A stretch of DNA of 64,000 bases from Arthrobacter sp. Soc17.1.1.1. GTDB taxonomy: Bacteria; Actinomycetota; Actinomycetes; Actinomycetales; Micrococcaceae. Of the stretch, positions 25,948 through 34,648 are shown one piece after another. Below the pieces are notes generated by a model. That model had not been told where the DNA came from. It ran no database searches and saw only the letters and a program-made list of their open reading frames with translations. The DNA lies in the NCBI RefSeq assembly GCF_036867195.1, contig NZ_JBAJII010000003.1, forward strand, positions 1 to 64,000. The letters are read 5' to 3'. Both the position numbers and the translations under genes were made by a program. Numbering within the stretch: the stretch's first letter is position 1; each line of letters opens with the position of its first letter.

Positions 25948-25977
25948 TGATGGCCCAAGCGCGAACTTGGACCATCA
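25948..25977. repeat. 12-bp stem-loop
   Basis: TGATGGCCCAAG and CTTGGACCATCA pair with one mismatch around the six-base loop CGCGAA. No poly-T follows on either side, so this is a poor terminator and more probably a structural or recombination site. Confidence 0.45.
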
Positions 25978-26029
25978 CCAGATTGAGGGACTAGTTAAAC
26001 AGGTCTTTCAGCTTCCAAGCAGAGTGCAC

Positions 26030-26087
26030 AAGAGCCGTAATCACGTATACGACGTCGCCAAACAAACGTATACGCGGTGCGGCTCTT
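26030..26087. repeat. double inverted repeat with CGTATACG arms
   Basis: AAGAGCCG ... CGGCTCTT as outer arms and CGTATACG ... CGTATACG as inner arms, with ACGTCGCCAAACAAA in the loop. CGTATACG is itself palindromic, so the site could bind a dimer twice or fold into a 58-base hairpin. Confidence 0.5.
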
Positions 26088-26695
26088 TGCGTTCCCGCAG
26101 ACGTAGCCTTCATCACATGCTTTCCCATCCCACCCCCTTTCACTAGACACCGCCCCTGCCCAAGCGCGAGGGCGGTGCAGTCCCGGAAAGTGGAGACAGA
26201 CCGATTCTACTGTGCAGATCGGATGATTTGGGGCGTGGTCACTTCCAAACTTGGACAAATTTCGCAGACGCAAGTTGGACAGAGAAAATTCGGCATCACG
26301 CTTGCCTTTTTTGCCTTGATCTGCTTTAGGCAGGGTAGGCAACATGGCGGCTGGCGGCTGGCGGCGGGTGAGGGTTTATCCGTCGAAGTGGGTGCAGGGG
26401 GGGTGCCTGTCCGATGGATGTAACAACTTTCGCGGCGACGGCGTTGAGTTTCATGTTCCGGCGGCTGGAGGCGGCTTTGAGGATGGTCATGGCCGTGTTG
26501 TGGCTGCACCGGTTCTGAACCATCGATCTCGTCGGTGTGCCGGTGTCCACGTTCCCGCCGCCAAGATTCAAAACCCGGAGGTTCACCTCGCGGAGTTGGT
26601 GCTCCTCGGCCCGAAACATAACTCGGGCCCCTAGTATTTACAGGGAATCGGCTGGCTGCACGGTGAATTTCATCTGCACAGGAATCGGGGGTCTC

Positions 26696-28990
26696 GTGGG
26701 TTTTTTGAGTTGGTTGCGGTCTTTATCGGGTGAAGCTGAGCGTCCGAAGGTGTTCTCATCCCCGGAGGCGCCGCCGGCTGTGGATCGCCCTCTTGCGGTA
26801 CGCCGTGCATCGAATGCCCCTCCCGCACCCCAGAAGTCCAGCCGTGTTTCGGGTAAGGCGCGCTGGTATGGGTACGGCGAGGCGGCACGGGTCGGCGATT
26901 ACCTGATCTCGGGTGGATTGATTTATGTCGGTTCAGTCCTGCCCTCTCCCAAGGGTGGCACGGAACCGTCCCTGATTAATCCCGCACTGAGGATTAATTC
27001 GCAGAACCCGGACTGGGCAGGGCAATCCCTGGACTACTGGCCTTCGTACGAATCCATCGCCCCGGCGGCGCGGGCCGCGTACCTCACTTGGCAGGCGGAT
27101 GGACGGCGGTACCCTGAAGTGCCGATCGGCTATGTGTTCCTGTTCATGTACGGGCTTGAGCGGCGAGTCCTCATGGATATCGCTAAGGACCCTTCCCTGG
27201 CAGGTGAGCTGGTCCCGATCAGGGCTGAGATGCTCTCCTTGATCGAACTGCACGGTGACCGCAGCGATTCCTTTTCCGGGTATGCGTCCCGATTCCTGGA
27301 ACTCATCGACTTCATTTTGATGCAGGCCCCCGCATCGGCGGAATGGGAACCGCCGGCCTTGACCGAGTCGCGGTGGCTGGTTCCGATCAGTCTCAGGGTC
27401 GGGCTGGGCGACCTGGCAGCGGACGGCAAACCGATTCCTGCGCAGTGGGCTCTGGCTTGGGCGTGGTTCCACCCCGACATCCCGGTGCGAACGCCTGCCT
27501 CCCGGTGCACCGAGGAGTTCACCCGGCTTTTCACTCTCAGGTACCGGCAGAAGTTCGCGGATGGGTTTATCGTGCGCCCGGGCAAGACCACAATTAAAAC
27601 CAGCTATTACACGGCCAGTTCCCAGATCGGCCAGGCCAATCTGGAAATGGACAACATCCCGGATGTGTTCGCCCAGCAGGCACCGCTTAGGAAGCTCGCG
27701 GCACTCTTTGACAGTGTGACCGCTGAGCTGGAAGCCTACAGCCGGTGGCTCGGGCGCAACCCGGACAAGGCAGGAACCCTGGCCGCCGCCGCGCTTTTGC
27801 CGGGGGACCTGATCGACAGCAGTACCGGGGCCGTCCGGGACTTTCAAAACTGGTTGATGGAAAAACTAATACCTTCGGGGACTGCGCTGATCTCCGGAGC
27901 AGAGCTGTTCAACCACTGGCCCGCCGGTGTAACCGGCAAACTCAGCAAGCCCGAAACCGTTAATCTCGCGACCCTGCTGGACAGTTTGGGTGCCGCTCTG
28001 GAGCCCGATGTCCGCTTCGGGGGCGCTGCGGTCAGCGAGCTGACTCCAGTCGTGATCTTCCGGGTTCAACCCGGTAGCCCACACTCTCCAACCCCTGCCT
28101 ACAGCACCGCCCTGACGATGATGCACCTGGCTGCTGCGGTGACCGCCGCCGACGGCCATATCCTGCCGGCCGAACTTGATCACCTCACCGCTCATCTGGA
28201 ATCATCCCTGCAGTTGACCACGCCCGAACGCACCCGGCTCCGGGCGCATCTGCAGTGGCTTGGTGCCACCGGTGTGAAACTGACTGGACTGACCAAACGC
28301 TTGGAGAGCCTTTCGGGTGCACAGAAGGCCGCGGTGGGCGACATGCTCGTCACTGTCGCCGCAGCCGACGGACACATCGCACCGGCCGAAGTTACAACCT
28401 TGCAAAAAATCTACAAACTGCTGGGCCTGGAAGCATCAACGGTCTCCAGCAGGCTTCACGCCGCCCTGACGGGCTCCCTCGCTCCCGCTGGGGGGCCTGT
28501 GACGGTCCGACCCGCCGGAGAGCCGGAACCTGGCTACCCCATTCCCGTACCTCCGACCGCCGCCCCGGCCGAAACCGGCTTCGTGCTGGACCCGACGGTC
28601 ATTCAAGCCAAGATGAGCGAAACGGCTGCAGTGTCAGCCCTGCTGAGCGGAATCTTCGACGAGGACCAAGCCCCGCCCACCCCGGGGCAGGGCGAACCGG
28701 AATGGCCGCAACAGCCCGGACCCAAGGAGCCAGCCGGGACCGGCTCTGGCGCTGCCTCCTCAGTGGCAGGCCTCGATCAAGCACACTCCTCGATGCTGCA
28801 CGCTCTGGCAGGACGCAACCAGTTGGACCGCAACGAGTTCGACGACCTGGCCGCCCACCATGGGCTGCTGCCGGACGGGGCTTTGGACACGCTGAACGAA
28901 GCAGCCCTTGACGCCTCCGATGAACCTCTCATCGAAGGCGATGAGATCCTCACCATCAATGCCTACGCTCTGAAGGAGCTTCGCTCATGA
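26696..28990 (+). CDS. TerB_N-TerB-TerB_C protein of a three-gene defence operon
   Basis: About 764 residues from the GTG following GGGGG; the frame is open to 26537 without a better start. TerB_N (about residues 55-200) shows WYGYGEAARVGDYLISGGLI, YVGSVLP and IGYVFLFMYGLERR. A TerB helical domain (about 470-580) has two internal repeats with the conserved AADGHILPAE and AADGHIAPAE motifs (Asp/Glu metal-binding type). TerB_C (about 630-764) carries LLPDGALDTLNEAALD. The family was originally linked to tellurite resistance and is predicted to be a Ca2+/metal-dependent scaffold; with the two following genes a DNA-processing defence role is likely. ATGA overlap with the next gene. Confidence 0.85.
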   Translation: MGFLSWLRSLSGEAERPKVFSSPEAPPAVDRPLAVRRASNAPPAPQKSSRVSGKARWYGYGEAARVGDYLISGGLIYVGSVLPSPKGGTEPSLINPALRINSQNPDWAGQSLDYWPSYESIAPAARAAYLTWQADGRRYPEVPIGYVFLFMYGLERRVLMDIAKDPSLAGELVPIRAEMLSLIELHGDRSDSFSGYASRFLELIDFILMQAPASAEWEPPALTESRWLVPISLRVGLGDLAADGKPIPAQWALAWAWFHPDIPVRTPASRCTEEFTRLFTLRYRQKFADGFIVRPGKTTIKTSYYTASSQIGQANLEMDNIPDVFAQQAPLRKLAALFDSVTAELEAYSRWLGRNPDKAGTLAAAALLPGDLIDSSTGAVRDFQNWLMEKLIPSGTALISGAELFNHWPAGVTGKLSKPETVNLATLLDSLGAALEPDVRFGGAAVSELTPVVIFRVQPGSPHSPTPAYSTALTMMHLAAAVTAADGHILPAELDHLTAHLESSLQLTTPERTRLRAHLQWLGATGVKLTGLTKRLESLSGAQKAAVGDMLVTVAAADGHIAPAEVTTLQKIYKLLGLEASTVSSRLHAALTGSLAPAGGPVTVRPAGEPEPGYPIPVPPTAAPAETGFVLDPTVIQAKMSETAAVSALLSGIFDEDQAPPTPGQGEPEWPQQPGPKEPAGTGSGAASSVAGLDQAHSSMLHALAGRNQLDRNEFDDLAAHHGLLPDGALDTLNEAALDASDEPLIEGDEILTINAYALKELRS

Positions 28991-30396
28991 CCGGTCCCTC
29001 CGCTGCCGCCATCCGCCCCCGTGAACGGGACGCGCTGCTGCAGTCCCTGCGTGCAGGCGTGGTCCCGCGGATGGGTCAGCAGCATGTTCAGGTGGGCCGG
29101 GTCAACGAAGTGCAGGCGCTGCTGTCGGACATTAACCGCATCAATGACGGCGGATCCGGCAGCCGCTTCATCATCGGCGACTACGGCTCCGGGAAAACCT
29201 TCTTTCTGCACCTGATCCGCTCGATTGCCCTGCAGCAAAAACTCGTCACGGTCCACGCCGATCTCTCACCGGACCGGCGCCTGCAGGCCACCGGTGGGCA
29301 GGCCAGAAGCCTGTACGCCGAACTGATGCGCAACATGTCCACCCGAGCCAAGGCCGACGGCGGCGCCATGTCCAGCGTGGTGGAACGCTTCGTCACGCAG
29401 GCCCTTACAGAGTCCCGGGCCTCCGGCGAGGCCGTGGAAACCATCATCCGCCGCAACCTCGATCAGCTTTCCGAACTCACCGGCGGATACGACTTCGCCG
29501 AAGTGATCGCCAAATACTGGCAAGGACACGACACCGGGAATGAACAGCTCAAGGCCGACGCCGTTCGGTGGCTGCGCGGAGAATTCACCACCCGCACCGA
29601 TGCGCGCGCCGCCCTGGGCGTGCGAACCATCGTGGATGACTCCAACTTCTATGACCAGCTCAAGCTGCTGGCCCTGTTCGTCCGTCTTGCCGGTTTCGGA
29701 GGTGTCCTGGTCTGCCTCGACGAAATGGTGAACCTGTACAAGCTGGCCAACAGCCAAGCCCGCAATTCCAACTACGAACAGATCCTCCGGATCCTCAATG
29801 ACTCCACCCAGGGCACCGCATCCGGTCTGGGCTTCGTTTTCGGCGGTACGCCCGACTTCCTCCTGGATCCGCGCCGTGGCCTCTACTCATACGCTGCACT
29901 GCAGTCCCGGCTGGAGGAAAACAGTTACGCCGTCGACGGGCTCGTGGACTACTCCGGGCCCGTGCTGCGCCTGACCAGCCTGACCCCGGAAGACTTCTAT
30001 GTCCTGCTGACCAAGCTCCGGCACGTCCAGGCCGGAGGGGAGGAATCGGCGTATCTCATCCCCGATGAAGGAATCACCGCCTACATGCATCACTGCGCCC
30101 AGCGCATTGGTGACGCCTATTTCCGCACCCCCCGCAACACCATCAAGAGCTTCCTGGACCTGCTCGCGGTACTGGAACAAAACCCCGGGCGGCAATGGGA
30201 AGACCTTCTCGTGGGAGTAAAACTCGAACACGAGTCCAACCCCGACCTCGCCCCCCTGGCACCCGCGGAGCCGACGCCACACCCCACGACGCCCACGCAG
30301 ACCGTAGAGACAGCGGCCAATTCAGGGTCCGGCACTCCACAAGGCAATTCGCTGGCTGACAGGGACGATGACGAACTGTCCGCCTTCAGGCTGTGA
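28987..30396 (+). CDS. BrxD-like (DUF2791) P-loop ATPase
   Basis: A 469-residue AAA-type ATPase: Walker A FIIGDYGSGKTFFLHLIRSI near residue 62-72, Walker B GVLVCLDEMVNLYKL near 245, the sensor-like GLGFVFGGTPDFLLDPRRGL, and a C-terminal RTPRNTIKSFLDLLAVLEQN that resembles the BREX ATP-binding (BrxD/DUF2791) family. The last 50 residues are a Pro/Thr/Asp-rich linker. In BREX type 2 and 3 systems this ATPase is encoded with an Lhr-like helicase, as here, but no PglX methyltransferase, PglZ or BrxC is present in this window. Starts inside the TerB gene stop. Confidence 0.85.
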   Translation: MTGPSAAAIRPRERDALLQSLRAGVVPRMGQQHVQVGRVNEVQALLSDINRINDGGSGSRFIIGDYGSGKTFFLHLIRSIALQQKLVTVHADLSPDRRLQATGGQARSLYAELMRNMSTRAKADGGAMSSVVERFVTQALTESRASGEAVETIIRRNLDQLSELTGGYDFAEVIAKYWQGHDTGNEQLKADAVRWLRGEFTTRTDARAALGVRTIVDDSNFYDQLKLLALFVRLAGFGGVLVCLDEMVNLYKLANSQARNSNYEQILRILNDSTQGTASGLGFVFGGTPDFLLDPRRGLYSYAALQSRLEENSYAVDGLVDYSGPVLRLTSLTPEDFYVLLTKLRHVQAGGEESAYLIPDEGITAYMHHCAQRIGDAYFRTPRNTIKSFLDLLAVLEQNPGRQWEDLLVGVKLEHESNPDLAPLAPAEPTPHPTTPTQTVETAANSGSGTPQGNSLADRDDDELSAFRL

Positions 30397-30400
30397 GTTC

Positions 30401-33337
30401 ATGAGCGATCCCGCCGCCGCGTTCGAAAGGCTGCACCGCCGTGTCCAGACCTGGATCTGGGAACAGAAATGGCAGCAGCTGCGGCCCGCTCAGGCCCAAG
30501 CAGTGGATCCCATCCTGGCCGCTGACACGGACGTCATTATCAGCGCCGCAACCGCCAGCGGGAAGACCGAAGCCGCCTGGTTGCCGATCCTCTCGGCCCT
30601 GGCCAGCGCAGCTGAGAACGGGCCCGTGCCCGCAGGGGTCAAGGCTCTCTACATTTCACCGCTGAAGGCCCTGATCAATGACCAGTACGAACGTCTCAGC
30701 AACCTCGCGGAACACGTCGAAGTCCCAGTACACCGCCGACACGGAGACGTCACCGGGGCGGCCCGCAAAACCCTCAGGGAATCACCCGACGGGCTGCTCC
30801 TGATCACCCCGGAATCGCTCGAAGCACTCTTCATCACTCAAGGCACCCGCATCCCGGCACTGCTGCACGGGCTGCAGTACATCGTGGTCGATGAATTGCA
30901 CTCCTTCATCGGAACCGAACGCGGGGCGCAGCTGCAGTCCCTGCTCCACCGGGTGGAATTGGCGGTTCGCCGGAAAGTTCCGCGCATAGGTCTCTCCGCT
31001 ACGCTCTCGGACCTGTCCGTGGCCGCGGACTTCCTCCGGCCGGACCGGGCCCTGCCGGTGTGCCTGATCGGTGGAACGGACGATGATCGTGCGGAGCTGC
31101 GCATGCAACTGCGCGGCTACCTTACCGCCGGCACCGGCCCTGATCCGGAAGCTTCCTCCCCGGGGGACGAGGAGGAAACGCAGAGCGACATCGATAAACG
31201 CGCGATAGCCGAACATCTCTTCCGTAACCTCCGCGGCCGGGACAATCTGGTCTTCGCCAACTCACGCGCCAATGTGGAAACCTATGCCGATCTTCTCCAA
31301 GAGATCAGTGAACACAACCGGGTAGCCAACGAGTTCTTCCCCCACCACGGGAACCTGTCCAAGGAATTCCGCGAAGATGTCGAATCCAAGCTTCGGAGGA
31401 CCGAAACCCCAGCAACGGCCATCTGCACCTCTACTCTGGAGATGGGCATCGACATCGGATCGGCCGACACGGTCGCGCAGATAGGGTCTCCCGGCAGTGT
31501 CTCCGCCCTGCGCCAGCGGCTGGGCCGATCGGGACGGCGAAACGGTCCGGCGACCCTGCGCCTCTACGTGTCCGAACAGCCTCTGAACGAACGAACGCCG
31601 CCGGTGGATCAGCTGCGTACAGGAACCTTCGAAACCCTCGCGATCGTTGAACTGCTGCTCGAGAAATGGTACGAGCCCCCCAACACCTCCGGTCTGCACC
31701 TCTCCACCCTGATCCAACAAGTCCTGTCCGTGATAGCCCAGCATGGAGGCGCCCAAGCGGCCGAACTTTTCAGTGCCCTCTGCCAGGCTGGGCCGTTCCG
31801 GCATGTTGACCAAGGCATGTTCATCCAACTGCTCCGAACCTTGGGCAGCAAGGGGATCCTCACGCAGGCCTCGGACGGGACCCTGCTGCCGGGGCGAATC
31901 GGTGAGCGGTTGGTGAACCACTACAGCTTTTACAGCGCGTTCCAAACCGCCGAGGAATACCGCCTCGTGGCCTCGGGCCGGACCCTTGGATCCATTCCCA
32001 TCGACCACCCGGTCACCGAAGGCAGCCTGCTCATTTTTGCAGGACGACGTTGGCGGGTCCTAGATGTGGACCTCGCCGGCAAAGTCATCAATCTCGCCAA
32101 GGCATCGGGCGGAAGACCTCCCACGTTTACGGGGGCGGGAGCGCGAATCGCCGACGGCATCCGCCGACGTATGCAGCGGCTCTATGAAAATGACACGGTG
32201 CCTGCTTACCTCGATCACACCGGCCGGCTCTTCGCTTCCCAAGGGCGCGAAGCCTACAGGCGCCTAGGTCTGCACCACCGGGCGATACTCCCCTGGGGCG
32301 ATGACACGCTCCTCTTCCCATGGGCCGGGGACCGGATCATGAACACCCTCCATGTCCTGCTCTCCAGTGAAGGCATCGCGGCCAGCCAGGACGGGGTCGC
32401 TCTGAACTGCCGGAAAATCTCCCCCGCCGAACTCGCCGGTCTTCTCCACCAACTAGCAGCATCCGAGCAACCGACCCCCACCGGACTCGCCCAGACCGTA
32501 CTGGTTAAAACCCAGGACAAACACGACGTCCACCTGAATGATGACCTGCTCACCCACTCCTACGCCGCCAGCTCACTGGACATACCGGGAGCATGGTCCA
32601 CCCTGCAACGACTCGCTCAAATCGACCCCGACATACCCTCGGGCGAAAAACGCACCGGGCCTGCCAAACTCTTCCGGCCATCATCACCGGGGCTCCCGGT
32701 CGTGCCTGGGAAGACTCCCTTCGCGGTAATCGACGTCGAAACCACCGGATTCTCCCCACACAGGCACCGCGTCGTTGAGATCACGATCATCCGGCTGAAT
32801 GCTGAAGGCGTGCGAGAGGGCAGCTGGACCACCCTCATCAACCCCTACCAACCCACCGGGCCCAGTCATATCCACGGCATAACCTCCGCAGACATCGCCG
32901 ACGCTCCCGGCTTCGCCGACGTGCTGAATGAGATCGCCGCACAGCTCTCAGGTGCCGTTGTTGTTGCCCACAACGCCGCCTTCGACTTGAGCTTCCTGAC
33001 AGCAGAATTCGAGCGGGCTGGCCTCACAGCACCGGCATGGCCGGTGCTGTGCACCATGCAGCTCAGCCGATACTTTCAACCCGGCGTCCCTGTCACTCTT
33101 GCTGCGGTATGCCAGCGGCTGGGAATCGATACCGGCAACGCGCACACCGCTTCTGCCGATGCGGCTGCTGCAGCAGAAATACTGCGGACCTACCTCCAGC
33201 AGATAGCGGACGAGAACCGGCACCTGTTCCAACCTAAGCCAGCAATCCTCCCTAATGCATGGAGCGACGAACGGGGTAGTGGAGGCTTAAGCCACCCGGG
33301 GAAACCGCGTGAAGACCAGCAGCACATCCTCTTTTGA
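30401..33337 (+). CDS. Lhr-like superfamily II helicase fused to a DEDDh exonuclease
   Basis: About 978 residues. The helicase domain has ATASGKTEAAWLPIL near residue 50, DELHSF near 163, SATLSDL near 200 and the C-terminal lobe LEMGIDIGSADTVAQIGSPG then RQRLGRSGRR near 350-385; an Lhr-like winged helix and core follow. The last 210 residues are a DnaQ-type exonuclease with FAVIDVETTGF (DxE), HNAAFDLSFL and HTASADAAAAAEI (H and last D). All four acidic residues and the His are intact. The product should unwind and trim DNA. The ATG lies four bases after the ATPase stop; 11 codons upstream are open. Confidence 0.88.
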   Translation: MSDPAAAFERLHRRVQTWIWEQKWQQLRPAQAQAVDPILAADTDVIISAATASGKTEAAWLPILSALASAAENGPVPAGVKALYISPLKALINDQYERLSNLAEHVEVPVHRRHGDVTGAARKTLRESPDGLLLITPESLEALFITQGTRIPALLHGLQYIVVDELHSFIGTERGAQLQSLLHRVELAVRRKVPRIGLSATLSDLSVAADFLRPDRALPVCLIGGTDDDRAELRMQLRGYLTAGTGPDPEASSPGDEEETQSDIDKRAIAEHLFRNLRGRDNLVFANSRANVETYADLLQEISEHNRVANEFFPHHGNLSKEFREDVESKLRRTETPATAICTSTLEMGIDIGSADTVAQIGSPGSVSALRQRLGRSGRRNGPATLRLYVSEQPLNERTPPVDQLRTGTFETLAIVELLLEKWYEPPNTSGLHLSTLIQQVLSVIAQHGGAQAAELFSALCQAGPFRHVDQGMFIQLLRTLGSKGILTQASDGTLLPGRIGERLVNHYSFYSAFQTAEEYRLVASGRTLGSIPIDHPVTEGSLLIFAGRRWRVLDVDLAGKVINLAKASGGRPPTFTGAGARIADGIRRRMQRLYENDTVPAYLDHTGRLFASQGREAYRRLGLHHRAILPWGDDTLLFPWAGDRIMNTLHVLLSSEGIAASQDGVALNCRKISPAELAGLLHQLAASEQPTPTGLAQTVLVKTQDKHDVHLNDDLLTHSYAASSLDIPGAWSTLQRLAQIDPDIPSGEKRTGPAKLFRPSSPGLPVVPGKTPFAVIDVETTGFSPHRHRVVEITIIRLNAEGVREGSWTTLINPYQPTGPSHIHGITSADIADAPGFADVLNEIAAQLSGAVVVAHNAAFDLSFLTAEFERAGLTAPAWPVLCTMQLSRYFQPGVPVTLAAVCQRLGIDTGNAHTASADAAAAAEILRTYLQQIADENRHLFQPKPAILPNAWSDERGSGGLSHPGKPREDQQHILF

Positions 33338-33436
33338 GTTCGGGTTCCCGCATCCAGGACGGTCATTTCGGCCGTTGTGGCGCTGGTACCCAAGGCGTGA
33401 AGCTTGCTCAAAGGGGTGTGAAGAAGCACTTAATAC

Positions 33437-33508
33437 ATGCAGAGGTTTGACGACCTAGTTCTTGCGTCAAGTACGCCGGACAAAGAAGGGATCGACTATG
33501 TCGAGTAG
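33437..33508 (+). pseudogene. truncated start of a helicase-associated-domain gene
   Basis: ATG followed by QRFDDLVLASSTPDKEGIDY and then VE and TAG. The first ten residues match the N-terminus of the intact HA protein at 22946 (RFDDLILAE). Probably a breakpoint scar left by recombination at the right edge of the TerB operon. Confidence 0.5.
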
Positions 33509-33613
33509 GTCAGTCTCGCCAGCGGTCATTCCCGAACGATAGCTGACACGAGTCTATGGGTGTCGGTACATTGCAGAAATGGAGCGGGGCCACCACTGCA
33601 GTATGCTCAATTG

Positions 33614-34438
33614 ATGAAAATTGGAGAGCGAATAGTTGGACTTGACCATGCCGTGACGACTGGACGGTATGCTTCATGGCATTTTGATGAGCTGGAGCTT
33701 CGTGCCTTCCTGCTGACGAGTGCGAAAGGTATGAGTGCCTGGTTCAAGTCAAAGGAGGAGGAAGCCGAGCGCGAGGTGCGGGGCTGTAGCGAACCAGACA
33801 TTCACCAAGGTCCTGAGGCATACGACCACTTTATGGACGAGACAGGTATCTTCTGGGATCAGTACTGGCAGCAGCTGGCCGCGGCCGTGATCAAGGATGC
33901 CTTCACTCTCTTCGAGGTGTTCCTCGAGGAGTCGGCGCATGATCTGCTCCGCCGGTATGGATCCGGGCTAAAGAAGCTTTCCACCGAGGGAACATGGCTG
34001 CTCCAGCAGTGCAACGACTTTTACAGGGACTACTTGGGCGTCACTATCACAACGTCTGAGATTGATGACATCCAATGGATCCGGAACAAGCTGTCGCACC
34101 TTCGAAATTCCTTCCGAACAGTAGAGGGGAAAGGTGAGTTCGCCCAGAAGGTCGCGGCTCTCGGTATCCGCGGTGCAGAGACCAAGGACGAGGAGTGGTG
34201 GGGTCTTCCCAACCAGGAACACGACGGAAGTTCGCTGATGACGGGCTCCCTCGTGCTCACTCCTTTGGAGTCATGGCGCATCCTTGACATCATCAGGAAG
34301 AAGATAGAGGCACTCACCTTGGTGTTTCATGGCATCCAGTACGGATCCAACACGACGCCCGCCTTAAACGATCTGAGGGCAGGCAGAACCGTTCAGAGGA
34401 AGCGTGATGAGAAGCTTTTGTCCGTTCCGGTGCCGTAG
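33614..34438 (+). CDS. HEPN-motif hypothetical protein 1
   Basis: About 274 residues, mostly helical, with no membrane segment. Residues 157-162 read RNKLSH inside IDDIQWIRNKLSHLRNSF, which matches the RX4-6H signature of HEPN ribonucleases. The earlier segment IKDAFTLFEVFLEESAHDLL is a plausible partner helix. The ATG at 33614 is chosen over an upstream start because the preceding 18 codons look non-coding. It lies between two defence loci. A toxin or abortive-infection RNase is a reasonable reading, but the family is not otherwise recognised. Confidence 0.6.
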   Translation: MKIGERIVGLDHAVTTGRYASWHFDELELRAFLLTSAKGMSAWFKSKEEEAEREVRGCSEPDIHQGPEAYDHFMDETGIFWDQYWQQLAAAVIKDAFTLFEVFLEESAHDLLRRYGSGLKKLSTEGTWLLQQCNDFYRDYLGVTITTSEIDDIQWIRNKLSHLRNSFRTVEGKGEFAQKVAALGIRGAETKDEEWWGLPNQEHDGSSLMTGSLVLTPLESWRILDIIRKKIEALTLVFHGIQYGSNTTPALNDLRAGRTVQRKRDEKLLSVPVP

Positions 34439-34648
34439 GTTCGGCGAGTCAGGCGGTGATGCCGGCGACAGGACGTGGCATTCGACCGCAAACAAGATGA
34501 TTCATCGAGCTGCAGCTATGTCGCCTCTGAGACGCCACGACAGTATTTACGTCGTCGTGCTCAGCTCGCGTTGACGTTCCCGCTACTGAACATATATGAA
34601 AACTAAGGTAGGGGACCCACATCGCACACCCACTAGGGAGGGCAGAGC

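Larger units (their letters stand above)
25276..26695. other. 1.4-kb structured intergenic region before the defence operon
   Basis: Contains a pseudogene at its left end and three sizeable stem-loops, with locally low GC (25680-26080). Small frames such as 25684-25917 plus and 25995-26345 minus mirror the inverted repeats and look non-coding. A minus frame at 26326-26619 is unrecognised. The promoter for the TerB operon must lie at its right end. Confidence 0.5.

Noticed and set aside
25948..25977. Intrinsic terminator
   Set aside because: Good stem, but no T-tract on either strand and no gene ending nearby.
26326..26619. 97-codon minus-strand frame before the TerB operon
   Set aside because: Not recognised, no ribosome site, overlaps the probable promoter region; cannot be supported as a gene.
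26696..28990. Tellurite resistance protein
   Set aside because: TerB-domain naming only; no terC, terD or terZ-like genes nearby, and the partners are DNA-processing enzymes.
26696..33337. Calling the operon BREX
   Set aside because: No PglX, PglZ, BrxC, BrxA or BrxB in the window; only the ATPase and helicase resemble BREX parts.
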